A program made the translations under genes and the position numbers. Below are positions 23,473 through 35,548 of a stretch of DNA of 64,000 nt, one piece after another (the stretch's first letter is position 1; the number at the start of each line of letters is the position of its first letter). Location of the stretch: NCBI GenBank assembly GCA_037447655.1, contig JBBHKE010002870.1, forward strand, positions 254,077 through 318,076, read 5' to 3'. The notes below the pieces were generated by a model. The model was not told the DNA's origin. It was given only the letters and a program-made list of their open reading frames with translations, and made no database searches. The stretch comes from Zygnema cylindricum (Eukaryota > Streptophyta > Zygnematophyceae > Zygnematales > Zygnemataceae).

Positions 23473-23857
23473 GTGTACGGATGTTGAGAACACGACAACG
23501 TGGCGTGATGTGACGAGATCGCACGCGCCAAAATTAAAAGTGCGATACTGTACGTTACTGTATTGGTATTGATAACACGACACATCGTACGTCACTCCAA
23601 CACTGAAAAAACAGTAGTGTACGGATATTGAGAACAACACAGCGTGGCGTGATGTGACGAGATCGCACACGCAAAATTAAAAAATACGATATTGTACGGA
23701 ACTTAACCGGTATTGAAAACACGACATTTTAGCGTGTACGGATATTGATAAAACGACAGCGTGGCGTGATGTACGCGATCGCACGCGCAAAATTTTAAAG
23801 TACGATACTGTACGTTACTCAACCGGTATTGATAGCACGACATTTTGGCGTGACGTC
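23473..23857. repeat. Three-unit tandem repeat, 117-144 bp, CG-rich
   Basis: Units start with GTGTACGGAT at 23473, 23617 and 23734. Each then carries GTGGCGTGATGT, CGATCGCACGCG or a close variant, and GATA(C/T)TGTACG. A related single word (GTACGTGAGGCCAACACTGAAA) near 22780 suggests more degenerate units further left. Confidence 0.75.
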
Positions 23858-23961
23858 TGTTTTGTCTGGTCATTTATCATACCACTACAACCACGCGAAT
23901 TACAACAAATAAGATTGTACCACGTGTCTCTTTTCATTACATCGAAATTCAACATGACAAA

Positions 23962-24125
23962 GCCAATCAAAACTCAAATCACTCAAAAGCTCACGATCTT
24001 ACAAAAAAACAATCGACAATCAATTATCGTTTTCACCACAGACGCCAATCAAAACTCAAAACACTCAACGGCTCAAGATCTTACACAAAAAAATCGACGA
24101 TCAATTACCGTTGTCACCAGAGACA
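23962..24125. repeat. Two-unit tandem repeat, 82 bp
   Basis: GCCAATCAAAACTCAAA starts units at 23962 and 24044. The shared order is GATCTTACA, AATCGAC(A/G)ATCAATTA and CACCA(C/G)AGAC. Confidence 0.85.
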
Positions 24126-24179
24126 AATGCGACTACAATGCTCTTCCCTTTTAGAAAAAGGGCAAAGCAAAAATAACTT

Positions 24180-24460
24180 GTACTCTACATTCTTGTGGCA
24201 CATGCGTGACAATTTAACATCCGTGGTTTAAGTGACATTGCAAGTCGATTTCAGTGAAAGTTTGAAGATGAACCGGCATGGTGTGGCAGTGAGTCCAAAA
24301 GAGAATAAGGCCAAATTGGAGTCATCCTACGTTTCAAGATGACGTAAAATGCACTATGGTTTTCACACATTTTCGTAGGGTGGAAGATTGCTCGTTGCAA
24401 GTTCAACTTTGAAAGAAAACATCAAAAAAAAACCCTTAGTTCAACAGATGGGCACACAAC
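24180..24460 (+). repeat. Dispersed repeat family R, partial copy
   Basis: It shares the 3' part of the family with 29100-29400 in the same orientation: TGAAGATGAACCGGCATGG, TTTCAAGATGACGTAAAATG and TCGTTGCAAGTTC follow each other with the same spacing. The palindrome-bearing 5' part is absent. The stretch 24461-25244 beyond it has no recognisable content. Confidence 0.6.
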
Positions 24461-25244
24461 TTTAAAATATTTTCTCGGTACCACACGTGTTGTTCTCCAG
24501 GCCTTAGGTTTTATTAGGCCTTTTGTCGTCACAATTCTGAAAAAGAGAAGAAAGAAGTGAGAGAAGAAGGGGGGGTAGGAAACTCTTCTTTTGAGAACAC
24601 TTTCTGGTTAATATATTGATGTTTTGCATTTTACGTGAATGAATGCTCCGCTTGCGAGTTGACCATTGTATTTCAATCCAATCAAATTGTACTTCAACTA
24701 CTACATTTAATTTTAAAGCATAACATTTTCTTGGTGTGCACTTGTTTTTAAAAGAAAATCGACAAGAAATTACCATTAATTATGAACATGGGCAAGTAGT
24801 AGCGCTGGATATCGGTAACCAATTGACGATAATTGATGTGTACCATTATTTGACCAAGAGATAGCCGATATATTGGTCCGATAGACCAGTAACGGAATTA
24901 TTGCAATGAAAAACCAATGTATTACGATAGCTTACCGATAGATAATGAGCTCGATAAATATTGATGATAATTGTAAGATTCAAACTTTACACTTGTATTG
25001 TTTTGCACGAAAGTAAGAAACAGATTGTCATACATGGCATGCCACACTATATGATGTATAAAATATAATACAATATAGTGTAAATTATTATGATATAATA
25101 TTCTATATTTTTTCCACTTATCGACGATAAAAAAATTGATGCTTTTGGAGAGATATAAGAGACCCCTCATTGTTCCGCTATTAGTTTTATGGCTATAAGT
25201 TTGACCTGATACGTAACACTAGCAAATACCCTAAGGGTGTGTTC

Positions 25245-26040
25245 CCACGTGTTGAAGTAAGGGTTTTTTCTTGTCTTTTTCGTCCTAAACAAAGCCTACA
25301 AAAAAAATGTGAAAACCATGGTACAATTTGTGTCATATTGAAACTTAAAATGTACTATAGCTTATTCTATACACGACGTCATTCTAGCCCATTTTCGAAT
25401 TTTGCTTGAAAACGACCCCGGTGTCTATTTTATTTGAAGTAATAGTCAAACAACGAATCTTATTATAATTTTGCAAGTGTTAGACATTTTTGGAAAAGAC
25501 AGTATACACAAAAGAAAATTGTCCGTTTGCAACCTGTACAAACTTTTCAATTGTCCCTTTCTAACTTGTACATACTTTTTTTTGTGCAAGGGTCTTTGGT
25601 AATGGATGCCATTTCGCAAAAGCAAAATCCTCAAAGGCGCGTCTCTCCCTCTCCTTTTCCCTCTCACACTACCTCTTCTATATGACATTTTTTGGAATGA
25701 AACACAACAATAATGGTATGACATGAAAGAGCTTTTAAAAATATTTATTTTGACTATCTTTGGGCAAAGTTTGATGGCAGGGAGAAAGAGAAAAGTTGAT
25801 AAAGCAAAATCGAGAAACCATGTCAGAAAGTTTTGGAGGTAGTAACGTCAAGGTTGTCACAAGTGGTTGACGTCAAAATGTCACAAAACCTTATACATCT
25901 ACAATGCCACAAAAAAATAAACATTTACAACTGTCGCTATTTTTATAAGCGTCACCAATTGTCGTGAGTTTTGTAGTATTCTACAACCGCCATAAATTGT
26001 ACCCATGTCTTCAACCGTCATAGTTTAAAGTAACGATTTC
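25245..26040 (-). repeat. Dispersed repeat family R, inverted copy
   Basis: Read on the minus strand it has the family's order: GACGGTTG, TGTGGCATTGTAGATGTA, TGACGTCAACC, a 'GCCATCAAAC' block, a purine-rich GAGAGGGAAAAGGAGAGGG block, and the closing AAAAACCCTTACTTCAACACG. It is the reverse-oriented relative of the two tandem copies at 28497-30375. Confidence 0.65.
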
Positions 26041-27483
26041 GTTTACGAACATAAAAACACTTTCAAAAGTATTAAGTAGAATGTTCACTAAAAAACAAAG
26101 TAGCAAGTTTAAGTTTCGGCTACATGCGAACTCTCCGTAAGAGCTTGTAACCTTTTAGGTGTCGGTCCGTTGAACTTTTCATGCGATAATGTCCTCCGCC
26201 GATGCTACTTGATATTATACGATTGGCTAAGGCCTCTTCTCCATCAGGCGCAAACAATAATAATATTGAAACGTTTAGTAATCGTAGGGAAACGTTTACT
26301 AGAAGTAATATATTATACATTTCTCCATCCGCTTATGTCAGCAACGAATATATTGCCTACCTGCTTTATTGCGAGTGGATCCACGTAGGTTCATGTTCAC
26401 ATCACGAGCACATGCAAAGATTCCAAAAGCAAAAAATTTGAAACTCTTATTTGTACGACCAACAACAAATTAAAACTAACTAAATGTACAATTTGTACGC
26501 TTATGTTTTGTCGTTTTTGTCGTTGTTTTGTCGTTTGTACTTTGTCGTTGAAATTTTGAAAAAAACAAGTGCGACAAATCTAGGATGTCAATGGATGGTG
26601 AAGGAGGAGTCACGAGAGATTCTTCAACAAATATTTTTTGATGATTTTTTGTGGCTTTGATACCATCTTGTTCGAATGCGCGTGGCTTATGTCCAAAGGC
26701 ACGTGGCCTATGCCACATGTAAGGTTGTTATCTCACATCCATCGTGGATCATATATGACCTTTTCACCTGTACAAATTTTACACGTCCAGTGTCCTTTTA
26801 ATTTTATGTGTCCTAATTACGTCCAATGTGTAGCTAGTCTCCTCTTTGAAAAAAAAGGAGCAGATTAGCAAAAATACTGGATAGAATGACTACTTGTTTC
26901 GAAAACGCAGAATCGATGGTCAACGCTGTTGCTCAAAAGTTTGGAGAATCTTAACGAATCCACAGTATTCATGTTAAAAAAAATAAAAATAGCAGTACGG
27001 CCTTGTAGGGAAATGCAATTTTTCTAGGAAACAACCTCACTTTTAGCCTGATGGAGGTTCACCCTAAGTTGTGCGTAGCGTCGTTTGACGCTGAGGGTGA
27101 ATTTCCATCAATAAATTATGTAATTGTACGGCCAACTTTACAGGATGCTACATTTTAAACGATGTTTCAATGTTTCAAATTGGGTGGTACCACATAAGTT
27201 AAGATATAATATTGGAAATTGTCAATGATTTTCACACCGACCAATTTTAACTTGAAATCTTCATTTGCGTACCTGGTCATCGTACAACGCAGCTTTTGTA
27301 TTCTTTGCAGACGTTTTGTGTACCAGCTCATTTTTAGGGTTAATGTTTTTTCGCGTGACGAATGAAAGTTGCCAGAAATAGTGTGACGAATGGGCATTAT
27401 AAGATTAATTTTGTGATTTCGGTTGTATTTTTTAATATATATATCATGTGTGAAATTTTTTGATTTACGTTGGTTGACATCTT
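26041..27483. other. Gene-free spacer
   Basis: No gene recognised. The phrase CTCTTCTCCATCAGGCGC near 26235 recurs near 30620, so part of this stretch belongs to an unclassified repeat. Confidence 0.45.
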
Positions 27484-28419
27484 TGTTGTTCTACAACCAC
27501 TAGAGCAGGTGGAGCATCAGCAGTAGTAGTGGAAGTAGACATGATCTCACTTACAAAAGCTAATCAAGAATCCTATTAAACGACTGTTTTCTACAGCTCA
27601 CCAAATCTGATACAATGAACCAAACTGTTTCAAACTATACCCCAGAATAGAATATCACAAAAACTGACAACTCCCAAAGTTTCAGCTCAATTGATCCAAC
27701 ATACACCAAGATATGCAACTCAGAAGTTTCCCAAAAACAGTCTGCAGATTACACAGTCTGGAAGTCTCGATACTTAAAATGTTCTACATCCTAAGTCTTA
27801 TACTCTTCAATCAGTTGTCCTACTACATAGTGTTGTACCGCCGATACAAGTGTTCCAAAACGATACATCCAAAAGAACTAAACTGCCACTAAGGTCTAAG
27901 TGCTCCTACTTACGCTAAGAACTAATCTATCACTGTACACTCAATATGACTGAGAATCCTATACAAGTGATTTGATCAAATACTTGTCGCTTGGCTAAGT
28001 TAATCTCGTCTGTTGACTTGATTCAGATCAACCGCAGTAGCGTAGTCCAATTCCTGATTATATTCAAATATCTGCAGCTTCGTAGCAGCTGCGTTATCAC
28101 ATACATTTGTTAGCTGCAGCTGCGTTATCACATACATTTGTTAGCTGCAGCTGCGTTTGTCCTGTTGCGTAGCAACTGCGTTGTCATGTACCAAAATATC
28201 CGCAGTTGCGTTTGACCCGTTGCGTCGCAGGCTGCGTTTGTCCGTACAGACCATATCAAAAATAACCGCAGCTGCGCTTGTTCCATCTGCGTCGCAGCTG
28301 CGTTGTCGGTACCATTCAAAAACCTGCACTGTGATTCTAGTGACGACGCGTGTCCATATAGATCTATTTTTCCGTCGTCCTATAAATTTGTTGAGACTTA
28401 AAGCTTTCCAAAAACAACA
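27484..28419 (-). mobile_element. Solo LTR related to element B
   Basis: It starts TGTTGTTCTACAACCAC and continues with CAGCAGTAGTAGTGGAAGTAG, exactly like the start of element B's LTRs. Further lower-identity matches follow, such as CAAAAACTGACAACTCCCAAA and TTCCCAAAAACAGTCTGCAG. It probably ends AAACAACA at 28419. Flanks are ATCTT and ATTTT, a possible target duplication with one mismatch. No internal region follows, so this is a solo LTR, probably left by LTR-LTR recombination. Confidence 0.7.
28070..28320. repeat. GCAGCTGCG-rich internal repeats of the solo LTR
   Basis: A 35-bp unit containing AGCTGCGTTATCACATACA is repeated from about 28085. It is followed by degenerate units of the form (C/A)CGCAG(C/T)TGCG(T/C)TTG up to 28310. 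They occupy the LTR position where element B has TGTGGTCCC repeats. Confidence 0.7.
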
Positions 28420-28496
28420 ATTTTGACACGTATGTTCATTATCCAACGTGTCGCAGCACAAATTTTTCTCTATACAGAAACTTTTGAAGCGAATAA

Positions 28497-29429
28497 GGGT
28501 GTGTGCCCATGTAACCGAAATTTTGAAATGTTGCTTTGGATTTTAGCGCAGATTTTACGGTGTACTTTTCCAAGTGTTCCTATGTCAATCGTTACTTGCG
28601 TCTTCATTACTTCAAATATGTGACAGTTGTAGACGTCTACAAAATGGGTGAAAGAGTACAAAACGAAATATAGACGATTACGAAACTACGAAACTTCCAA
28701 AAATTGGTGACGTCTACAAAAATGGCGACGGTTGTAGACGTCGAGGTTTTTGTGACGTTGTAGATGTTTAGGGTTTTGTGACATAGCGAAGTCATGGTAC
28801 CATGTGATGTCATCAATACGTAGATTCTGCCATGGCTTTTCGATTCTTTTTTTTTCTTTTATCATTCGATATGCCATCAAACCCGGACAAAAAATATTCA
28901 AAAAAAAGAAAAAATATATCTATCATTTGATACCATTTTTGCTACATCTCATGTGAATAAAAGAGAAAGAGGAGCGGTCGAGTGAGAAAGAGGGGGAAAG
29001 ACGAGGACGTCGTAAACTTTTCCAAAAGACCCAGGAATGAAAATGGAGGTGCGAGACCCTAACGATTTTTTTTCCGTACATGCTTGTCATTTTCGTACGT
29101 ACATCCGCGTGACGAGTAGGGAAAAAAATAGCATGTACTCTCTTTCCAAAAATTTCGAAAACGTTTGGCGCGTGCAATCCATGTTTTCTATTCGTCAATA
29201 GGGTAGTATTTGATTCAAATCAGGTCGCGGTTTGATTCCAGTGCAAGTGTGAAGATGAGGTGGAAGTGGGTCGCGATGATAATCACGCTAAATTGTCGTA
29301 CCTTCTAAGTTCCAAGATGACGCAAAATGTAATTGTGTTTTTGCCCATTTTTCATACGGCATAATATTTTCTTGTTGCAAGTCCCATTTTCTGTGAAAAT
29401 GACCGAAAAAAACCCTTACTTGAACACAT
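28497..29429 (+). repeat. Dispersed repeat family R, tandem copy 1
   Basis: This is the first of two adjacent ~933-bp copies; CCCATGTAACC starts at 28506 and again at 29439. Order of blocks: TTGGATTTTAGCGCAGA, the perfect palindrome TGTAGACGTCTACA (28628-28641), TAGGGTTTTGTGACAT, a CCATGGC..CATCAAAC block, a purine-rich AGAAAGAGGAGCGG block, TTCCGTACATGC, and AAAAACCCTTACTTGAACACA. No coding frame of note. Confidence 0.85.
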
Positions 29430-30375
29430 GGGCACACACCCATGTAACCAAAGCTTTGAAATGTTACTTTGGATTTTAACGCAGACTGTATGGTGTACTT
29501 TTCAAAGTGTTCATATGTCAATCATTACTTACGCCTTCGTTACATCAAATGTATGACAGTTGTAGACGTCTACAAAATGTGCGACAGCCTACGATAGTAC
29601 AAAACGAAATGTAGACGACTACGAAACTTCCTAAAATTAGTGACGTCTTCAAATACGACGAAGGTTGTAGACGTCGAGTTTTTTGTGACATTGTAGATGT
29701 TTAGGGTTTTATGACATTGCAAAGTCATGCTACTTTGTGACGTCCTCAACACGTAAACTTTCCGCCATGGCTTCCCGATTTTTTTTTCTTACCTTTTATC
29801 ATTCGACATGCCATCAAAATGAGACCAAAAATATTCAAAAAAAATGAAAAAAAATCATCTTTCATTTGATACTATTATTGTTACTTTTCATTTAGAGATG
29901 AGAGAAAGAGGAGCGGTCGAATGAAAAAGATGGGGAAAGAAGAGGACGTCGTAAATTTTTGCAAAGGACCCATGAATGAAAGTGAAGGTCTACGACCCCA
30001 ACAATTTTTTTTCCGTACACGCTTGTCATTTTTGTACGTACATAAGCGTGACGAGCAGGGAAAAATATAGCGTGTACTCTCCCTCGTTCAAAAAATTTCG
30101 AAAACGTTTCAAGTGTGCAATACCGGTTTTCTATTCGTCGATAGGGTGTTAGTTTGGTTAAAATCAGATCGCGATTTGATTCTAGCACAATTGTGAAGAT
30201 GAACTGGCGTGACGTGGAAGTGGGTCGCGTTGATAATAACGCCAAATTGAATTACTGTCCAAGTTCCAAGATGACACAAAATGTACTTTGGTTTCGGCCC
30301 ATTTTTCGTACGGCGTAAGATTTTCTCGTTGCAAGTCCCAATTTGCGTCGTTTAGCCTTTACTTGAATACATGGG
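29430..30375 (+). repeat. Dispersed repeat family R, tandem copy 2
   Basis: Same block order as 28497-29429, with the palindrome TGTAGACGTCTACA at 29561-29574, and ending CGTTTAGCCTTTACTTGAATACA. The two copies are diverged enough that the duplication is not recent. Confidence 0.85.
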
Positions 30376-32029
30376 CACATGATTCACGAATGATTATCCA
30401 ACGGTCAATGTTAACTCCCAACCTTTGGAGCATTTTGGCAAGATTCTTTGAAATGCTATTCGTGGATGAAAAAAAAAAAAGGGTACGACGTAGTACGGAG
30501 AGGTCTGGATTTCTCTAAACAACCTCAATTTTTGTTCGATGGAACTTTCACCAGTGAGTTATCTCAGGATTAAAAAAACACGAGGATCGCCACTAAAAAA
30601 AACCGCAATTTAGGCCACTTCTCCATCAGGCGCCGACACTAATTGTACGAATAAGTTTACTCGAAGTAAAGGTAACATTCCATTAGGCGGTCCCAGTAAA
30701 TGTACGGACTAGTCTACTAACAGCGTTTAATGGAAGTCCGCTCCATTACGTCGGGCTAGTAACAAACCTTCCCCAATTATGATTGGCGCCACATAGGTTA
30801 GAGTCCAGATTCTAAAAATCTTAAAAAAATCTACAAACGGAATTTATGTACGAAATATCTGTACAACCGAGGTAGTTAATGATTCGTACATAAAGTTTTC
30901 GGCAAGATTTTGATTTTAAAAATGGAAATCAAAATTTCAAAACGGAATGGCAAAAGGACGAGGCAAACTTTGAAGTTCGCGGCAAACTTTGAATGTCGGT
31001 GGATGTCAGACAAAGCGTGCGAGAATATTTTCAACTTGACCTGCATTCAGCGTTGCAGGTGGCACATGGCCTGTACGACGTGCATGCCTATGATCGCTTG
31101 TTCAAATTATATATTTTTTTGCTTTTTCACGTGTACCAATGGTATTGAATGGCAATCATCCATCGAGGAGAGTTGGGGCCCACTGGATGATGTGCGCGAT
31201 TGCTTCGCAGATCTCAAAAAGTGAAACATCCAACGGTCAAGAATTACGCTTATATCATTGGAGCTTCTTAACAGCTTTCCAGTAATGAAGTTTCGTCTGA
31301 AAAAAAAAATATATGGTACGACTTTGTACGGAACTGTACGAAAACATACGGCGTCCGCTAACGAACCCCACTTTTCATCTAATGGAATGTTACCCTTATT
31401 GTACTGTAGAGTTTATTAGTTAAGGTTGAAAACCGTCTTTCAAACTTTTCGACAGTAATTTAAATTAGTTAAAAACTTAAACTTTTTGATTTCCTACCAC
31501 ATGACTTGGGGTGAAATCAGTTGTGTCATTTTCAGTTCCCCGTGTTTAGGTTTTATTGCATTATTTTCTGAAGTGAACTCAATTTCATCCAAAAAGCAAC
31601 AACTGCGATGACTAAATAAAGGAATATGGATGCATGTTATTTTTGTATTATTGCAAATGCAAACGTTAAAACTTACTAAACTGTTCACATCACGAACAAA
31701 TGTGTCCAATTTTCGTGCAAGAAGGTATAATAACCATGAAATTGTCTCATAACTTCTAAACATTCACAACGTGAAAAGTTATTTTGAGTTGGAGCTAGCA
31801 GTCGCCTACTTTGTGGTACCAAGTAACCCATCAATACCCGAGTCTAAGCCGATAGCCCTCCCAACCCTTTGGGTATGGCCGAACCTGCTCTAAGGGGAGA
31901 TTCCCAATCAAAAGGGGGAGGTTGTGCAGTATTCCCCGACTAGCCCTCTTACCCGCACGCTTTCCCTCATTTTATTCCTCCTAACCTAAGTCAGAGGGTG
32001 CTTGTGGCAAACATGTTATGGCCTCTCTT
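30376..32029. other. Gene-free spacer
   Basis: No gene recognised. There are two CCA(T/C)(T/C)AGGCG-type words around 30620-30690 and a GC-balanced stretch at 31790-32020 that resembles neither LTR type here. Confidence 0.45.
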
Positions 32030-33123
32030 TGTAGAAATCATTTATTCGTTTAGTATTTTTTAGGTATAAACATGTAAAATGAAATGCAAAAAAGAAGCTG
32101 AGGTAGTCTACATCTAACTCCTCTCTTCAGCTCCCACACTTGTCGCATTCACTAATGGTTAGAGAGGGAGCTAGAGCAATGGCTTCCTATGTTGTCCAGA
32201 GAGAGAGAGAGAGACATGCAGTAGATTTTGATAGGTTTACCAAAATGTACATGATGGACCTGGTACGTTTACATAAATGTACTTGAAAGACCTAGGATTT
32301 GATCTAGGTACCTACCGCCTGGCAAGTTAGCGGTAGTCCATAGCTTTATCCTATAGTCTAACATCAGTGCTAAGCTATATAGCGGTTGGCAAGAATTTAA
32401 AGATATACGTCTATATTAATTCATTTAACGGCGCGAACAAACATGTAACATACATACAATTAGAATAAAGATACGGCTTACGGTACTTCGCAAAACGAAT
32501 ACCACACATTTGTTTCGATGACGAAACAAATAGCGTGCATTGATTTTCAACGGTTAGAATCAAAAGCATGTTTTGATCGAACAGCCAAGATAGGTGCCGA
32601 GATCGCGGAATACGCGCTTTGGAAGTTTTCGGTTACCGCCACGTCAAGCGCCACGTGGCACGACATCATTCGATTGCGACATCTCCGGAGAATACGGGAA
32701 CTAATCCGGATAGGGCAAGCGTCAACATTCCAGCTATGCGGTACGATGGCCGTATAGAAAGAACTTCGGCACCTGTACCTTTTTTGTACGACACAATCTT
32801 CATATCGGTATCGTACTCTAGTAGTAGAGGCTTAAAAGAGGGATATAGGACTTAGAAAATTTGGTAGGTAACCGACTCTCTTCAGAGTGCTTTTGTACAA
32901 AAAGTCAACTTTGACCATTCATAACTTAGTGCTCAAGGGAGCAAATTCGGAGATTCTTTTTGCTATTGACTCAATAAGTCTTTTTTTCACAAAGGTGAAA
33001 GTCCTAGAGATTTTGTCTTCCAAGGTGACAGTTATTTTTGCTACACACAAAGGGGTCAGGGTTATCATAACGACTTCGTGTGAGCTGCCCATTTTGAGGA
33101 CCTATGGAGGTCTTAGAATTGCA
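32030..33123 (+). repeat. 5' LTR of element E
   Basis: It starts TGTAGAAATCATTTATTCG, like the reverse complement of F's LTR end, and finishes ATGGAGGTCTTAGAATTGCA. It includes the family's CCACGTGG box (32651-32658), the GCCATTGCTCTAGCTCC word (reverse) near 32170, and the stretch CTTTGACCATTCATAACTTAG. Its last 20 bp encode the first Gag codons. Confidence 0.85.
32295..32356 (-). promoter_or_regulatory. tRNA-like A/B-box module in LTR of E, antisense
   Basis: On the minus strand: A-box-like CTATAGGATAAAGCT (32356-32342) and B-box-like AGATCAAATCC (32305-32295), 51 bp start to start. The B box sits in a hairpin (ACCTAG and CTAGGT arms). It opposes E's own transcription. Confidence 0.55.
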
Positions 33124-33186
33124 AGTTATGGACCCACCCTCTAAGGTGCCCATCTTTAATGAAACTGGCTTCATATCCTGGGAGAG
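33104..33186 (+). pseudogene. gag: Element E gag, N-terminal piece
   Basis: The ATG at 33104 lies inside the LTR. The frame reads MEVLELQVMDPPSKVPIFNE then TGFISWES, closely matching element D's N-terminus (PPSRVPIFNGTGFIYWE). It is cut at 33186 by solo LTR H. Confidence 0.85.
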
Positions 33187-34228
33187 TGTTGAAACTCTGT
33201 GTGCTCCATTGCCCACAGAAATTGGAGATCCAAAAGAAGCTTATCTAGATTATGCCGACTCCAAGTTGATATAAACCCAAATGACTAACCCTTTGACAAT
33301 GAGAAACCCATTATAACTTCACCCAAGAAATAAGACTTTTTGTGTGCTCAGTTCCACCACATAATGCAAATTTAGAATATGAGTTTGGACACATTCACCC
33401 ACTTTGACTTTCCCTTAGAAATGCAGCCACCCTGGCAAGCAAAAACCCTGACCGATTACACCTAGCCTAGACTCCCTTGAGTCCGCAGGAAAAAAAATCA
33501 CTTAAAATGGTCAAGTTAATTGATTGTTATGGCTGCCTTAAGTTAGCCTTTTATACAAGGTGCTCTCTCAAAGAAGCAACTACCTACTAGAAAGTTTTCA
33601 AGTCCTATTCCCTCTCTAAAACCCTTCTACTGAAGTTCGGCGCCAATCACAAGACTGTACCATACAGAAAAGTACGCGCGCCAATGTACTTTTTGTACGG
33701 CAACTATACGACATGGCCATACATGTGACATTTGTCACATTAGGATTTGTTGTCTTGTACTCCGCAAACCCATACGATGTCGCCACATGTCAGAAGAGTG
33801 GTGGCGTCTGAAAAACGCTAAAACGCCCTATCCGCAATCTCGGCTCTTACCATGGCTGTTTGATGAATACCCAAATTTAATCTTAGCCGTCGAAAAGAAT
33901 GTTGTTTCGATAATTCCGTGCAGCCCGCAATATGTGCGCACTAATTTATTTCCGTGTACTATTCGTCCTGTAATCAGTTAAATGAAAGATGTTGCGTGTT
34001 AATGTTTATTGATTTATTGTACCCTATATTGTTTAGCAATGATCCTAGACTATATGATAAAGCTACCGACTGTCAAAGTCTTGACGGGCAGCAGATACTA
34101 GGATCAAATCCTAAGTTTGTGAAGATCCTTTTTAGTAAAACCTACCATAATCTACTCCTGTCTTTTAGGAGAGCTTAGGCAACCATGGCTCTAACTCTTT
34201 TTCCAGCCTTTAGTGACATTACAAATAA
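33187..34228 (-). mobile_element. Solo LTR H inserted in element E gag
   Basis: It starts TGTTGAAACTCTGTGTGCTCC; its reverse complement ends in an ATG frame reading MEHTEFQQ, as in the other family LTRs. It contains the family's CCTGAGTCCGCAGG-like, CCATGGCTCTA and TTTAGTGAC words. Its right end is shortened relative to F and G, and no clear 5-bp target duplication survives (GAGAG lies on the left). It separates Gag codons of E that are adjacent in element D. Confidence 0.75.
34050..34133 (+). promoter_or_regulatory. tRNA-like A/B-box module in solo LTR H, antisense
   Basis: A-box-like CTATATGATAAAGCT (34050-34064), B-box-like GGATCAAATCC (34101-34111) and TTTTT (34129-34133), in the direction opposite to the LTR. 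Confidence 0.55.
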
Positions 34229-34234
34229 TCAAAT

Positions 34235-34463
34235 ATGATACGAGCTCTATGTGAGAAAAGGTTTTGGGGGATAGTGAGTGACAAATGAGGCGTCCATTCA
34301 CCCTAGGTATTCCTCTAGGGTTTGCAAAGACCAGGTTTACCAAAAGGGCAGATCCAGCCCCACCGGAGGAGAGTGAGGATGGGGAGAGCAATGTGATGGA
34401 CAAGGGGAAAGAAAAGGAGACAATCACACCAATCGCAACACTTATAGCAAACAGATCGGCTTT
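34235..34463 (+). pseudogene. gag: Element E gag, middle piece
   Basis: It resumes with CEKRFWGIVS, as in D (FEKRLWGIVSG), then shifts frame after a TGA at 34286-34288. It continues GFAKTRFTKRADPAPPEESE and MDKGKEKETITPI, up to ANRSAF, where element B's target duplication lies. Confidence 0.85.
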
Positions 34464-35492
34464 TGTTGTTCTACAACCACCGTTGGAGGGGGAGAACCAG
34501 CAGTAGTAGTGGAAGTAGACATGAAAAACACTGTAAACTATCAAAGTACCTACTCAACAGCCAACTTTGAACAGACACAAAATATGACCCAGAGAGCCAA
34601 AATGCCTCAAATTTTCACAGTGATAAAAAATACAGTAAACTGACAATTCCCAAAATTTCAGCCCAAATGACCAAGTAAACCATAAGATATAATGTCTGGA
34701 AGTTTCCCAAAAACTGCCCTTAGAAAATCATATTCCCAATACTGGATACTACAAAATTGGCTAAGTCCTAAGTTATATACTCATAGTGTGTATCTACTAA
34801 TCTACGCTAATTTGGGTAACCGTTACTACGGTTATTATCCTGACTAACGACAAGGAATCCTACCTGTACGTCACTGTACCTCAAAACCCTAATTATTACT
34901 TTTTAAAAACGTGATTAATGGAATACTATTTTTTATTTCACTAAAATACAAAACAATGTTATTTGGATTTTTCCAGATATTTAACCGTACAAAAAACGTT
35001 CCAACCGTACACAAAATGTTCCAAATCCTTAGTGAGAAAGAGTCGCTAAAATCCAGCCGAATGTGGTCGTGTAGTACGAAGCACCTGAGTGCTTCGTCAC
35101 TTGTGGTCCCACGCGAATCATGTTTGTGGTCCCTCGTGAATCACGCTTGTGGTCCCAGGTGAATTGCGTCTGTTGGAACAAATTCAATCGACGATGGTAC
35201 CGTAGAACTGTACCATTTATTTCCGGAATACCCGATTCTGATCCCGTTCGTCCGATCTTGTGAATCATATCGTCAAGTGCGTGACGCGAGTGGCTGACTG
35301 TCGGCGCCACTTCGAAAAACCTGCATACGTTCTTTTGCCGACACGTGTTCTTGTAAAAGCACAATACACTCTACTGTACTTTTTGCTATTATAACACTAA
35401 TTAAGGTAAGTATTACAGTAGACTACTTAGAAAAATAATCTAAGTTATTTTTACCCCTATTTACTGAAATAAAGATTTTATAAATTACAACA
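34464..35492 (-). repeat. 3' LTR of element B
   Basis: Paired with 39626-40634. It includes a perfect hairpin at 35076-35097 (arms ACGAAGCAC and GTGCTTCGT, loop CTGA) followed by three CTTGTGGTCCC units. The purine tract AAAGGAG (minus strand) adjoins its 5' end at 35493. Confidence 0.92.
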
Positions 35493-35548
35493 CTCCTTTA
35501 AATCTTTAGACTCAGTTACTCACTTAGTCCAATATCATCTCTGCAAAA

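Noticed and set aside
28085-28310. CRISPR-like direct repeats
   Set aside because: Spacing and repeat length are irregular, the context is an LTR and the genome is eukaryotic.
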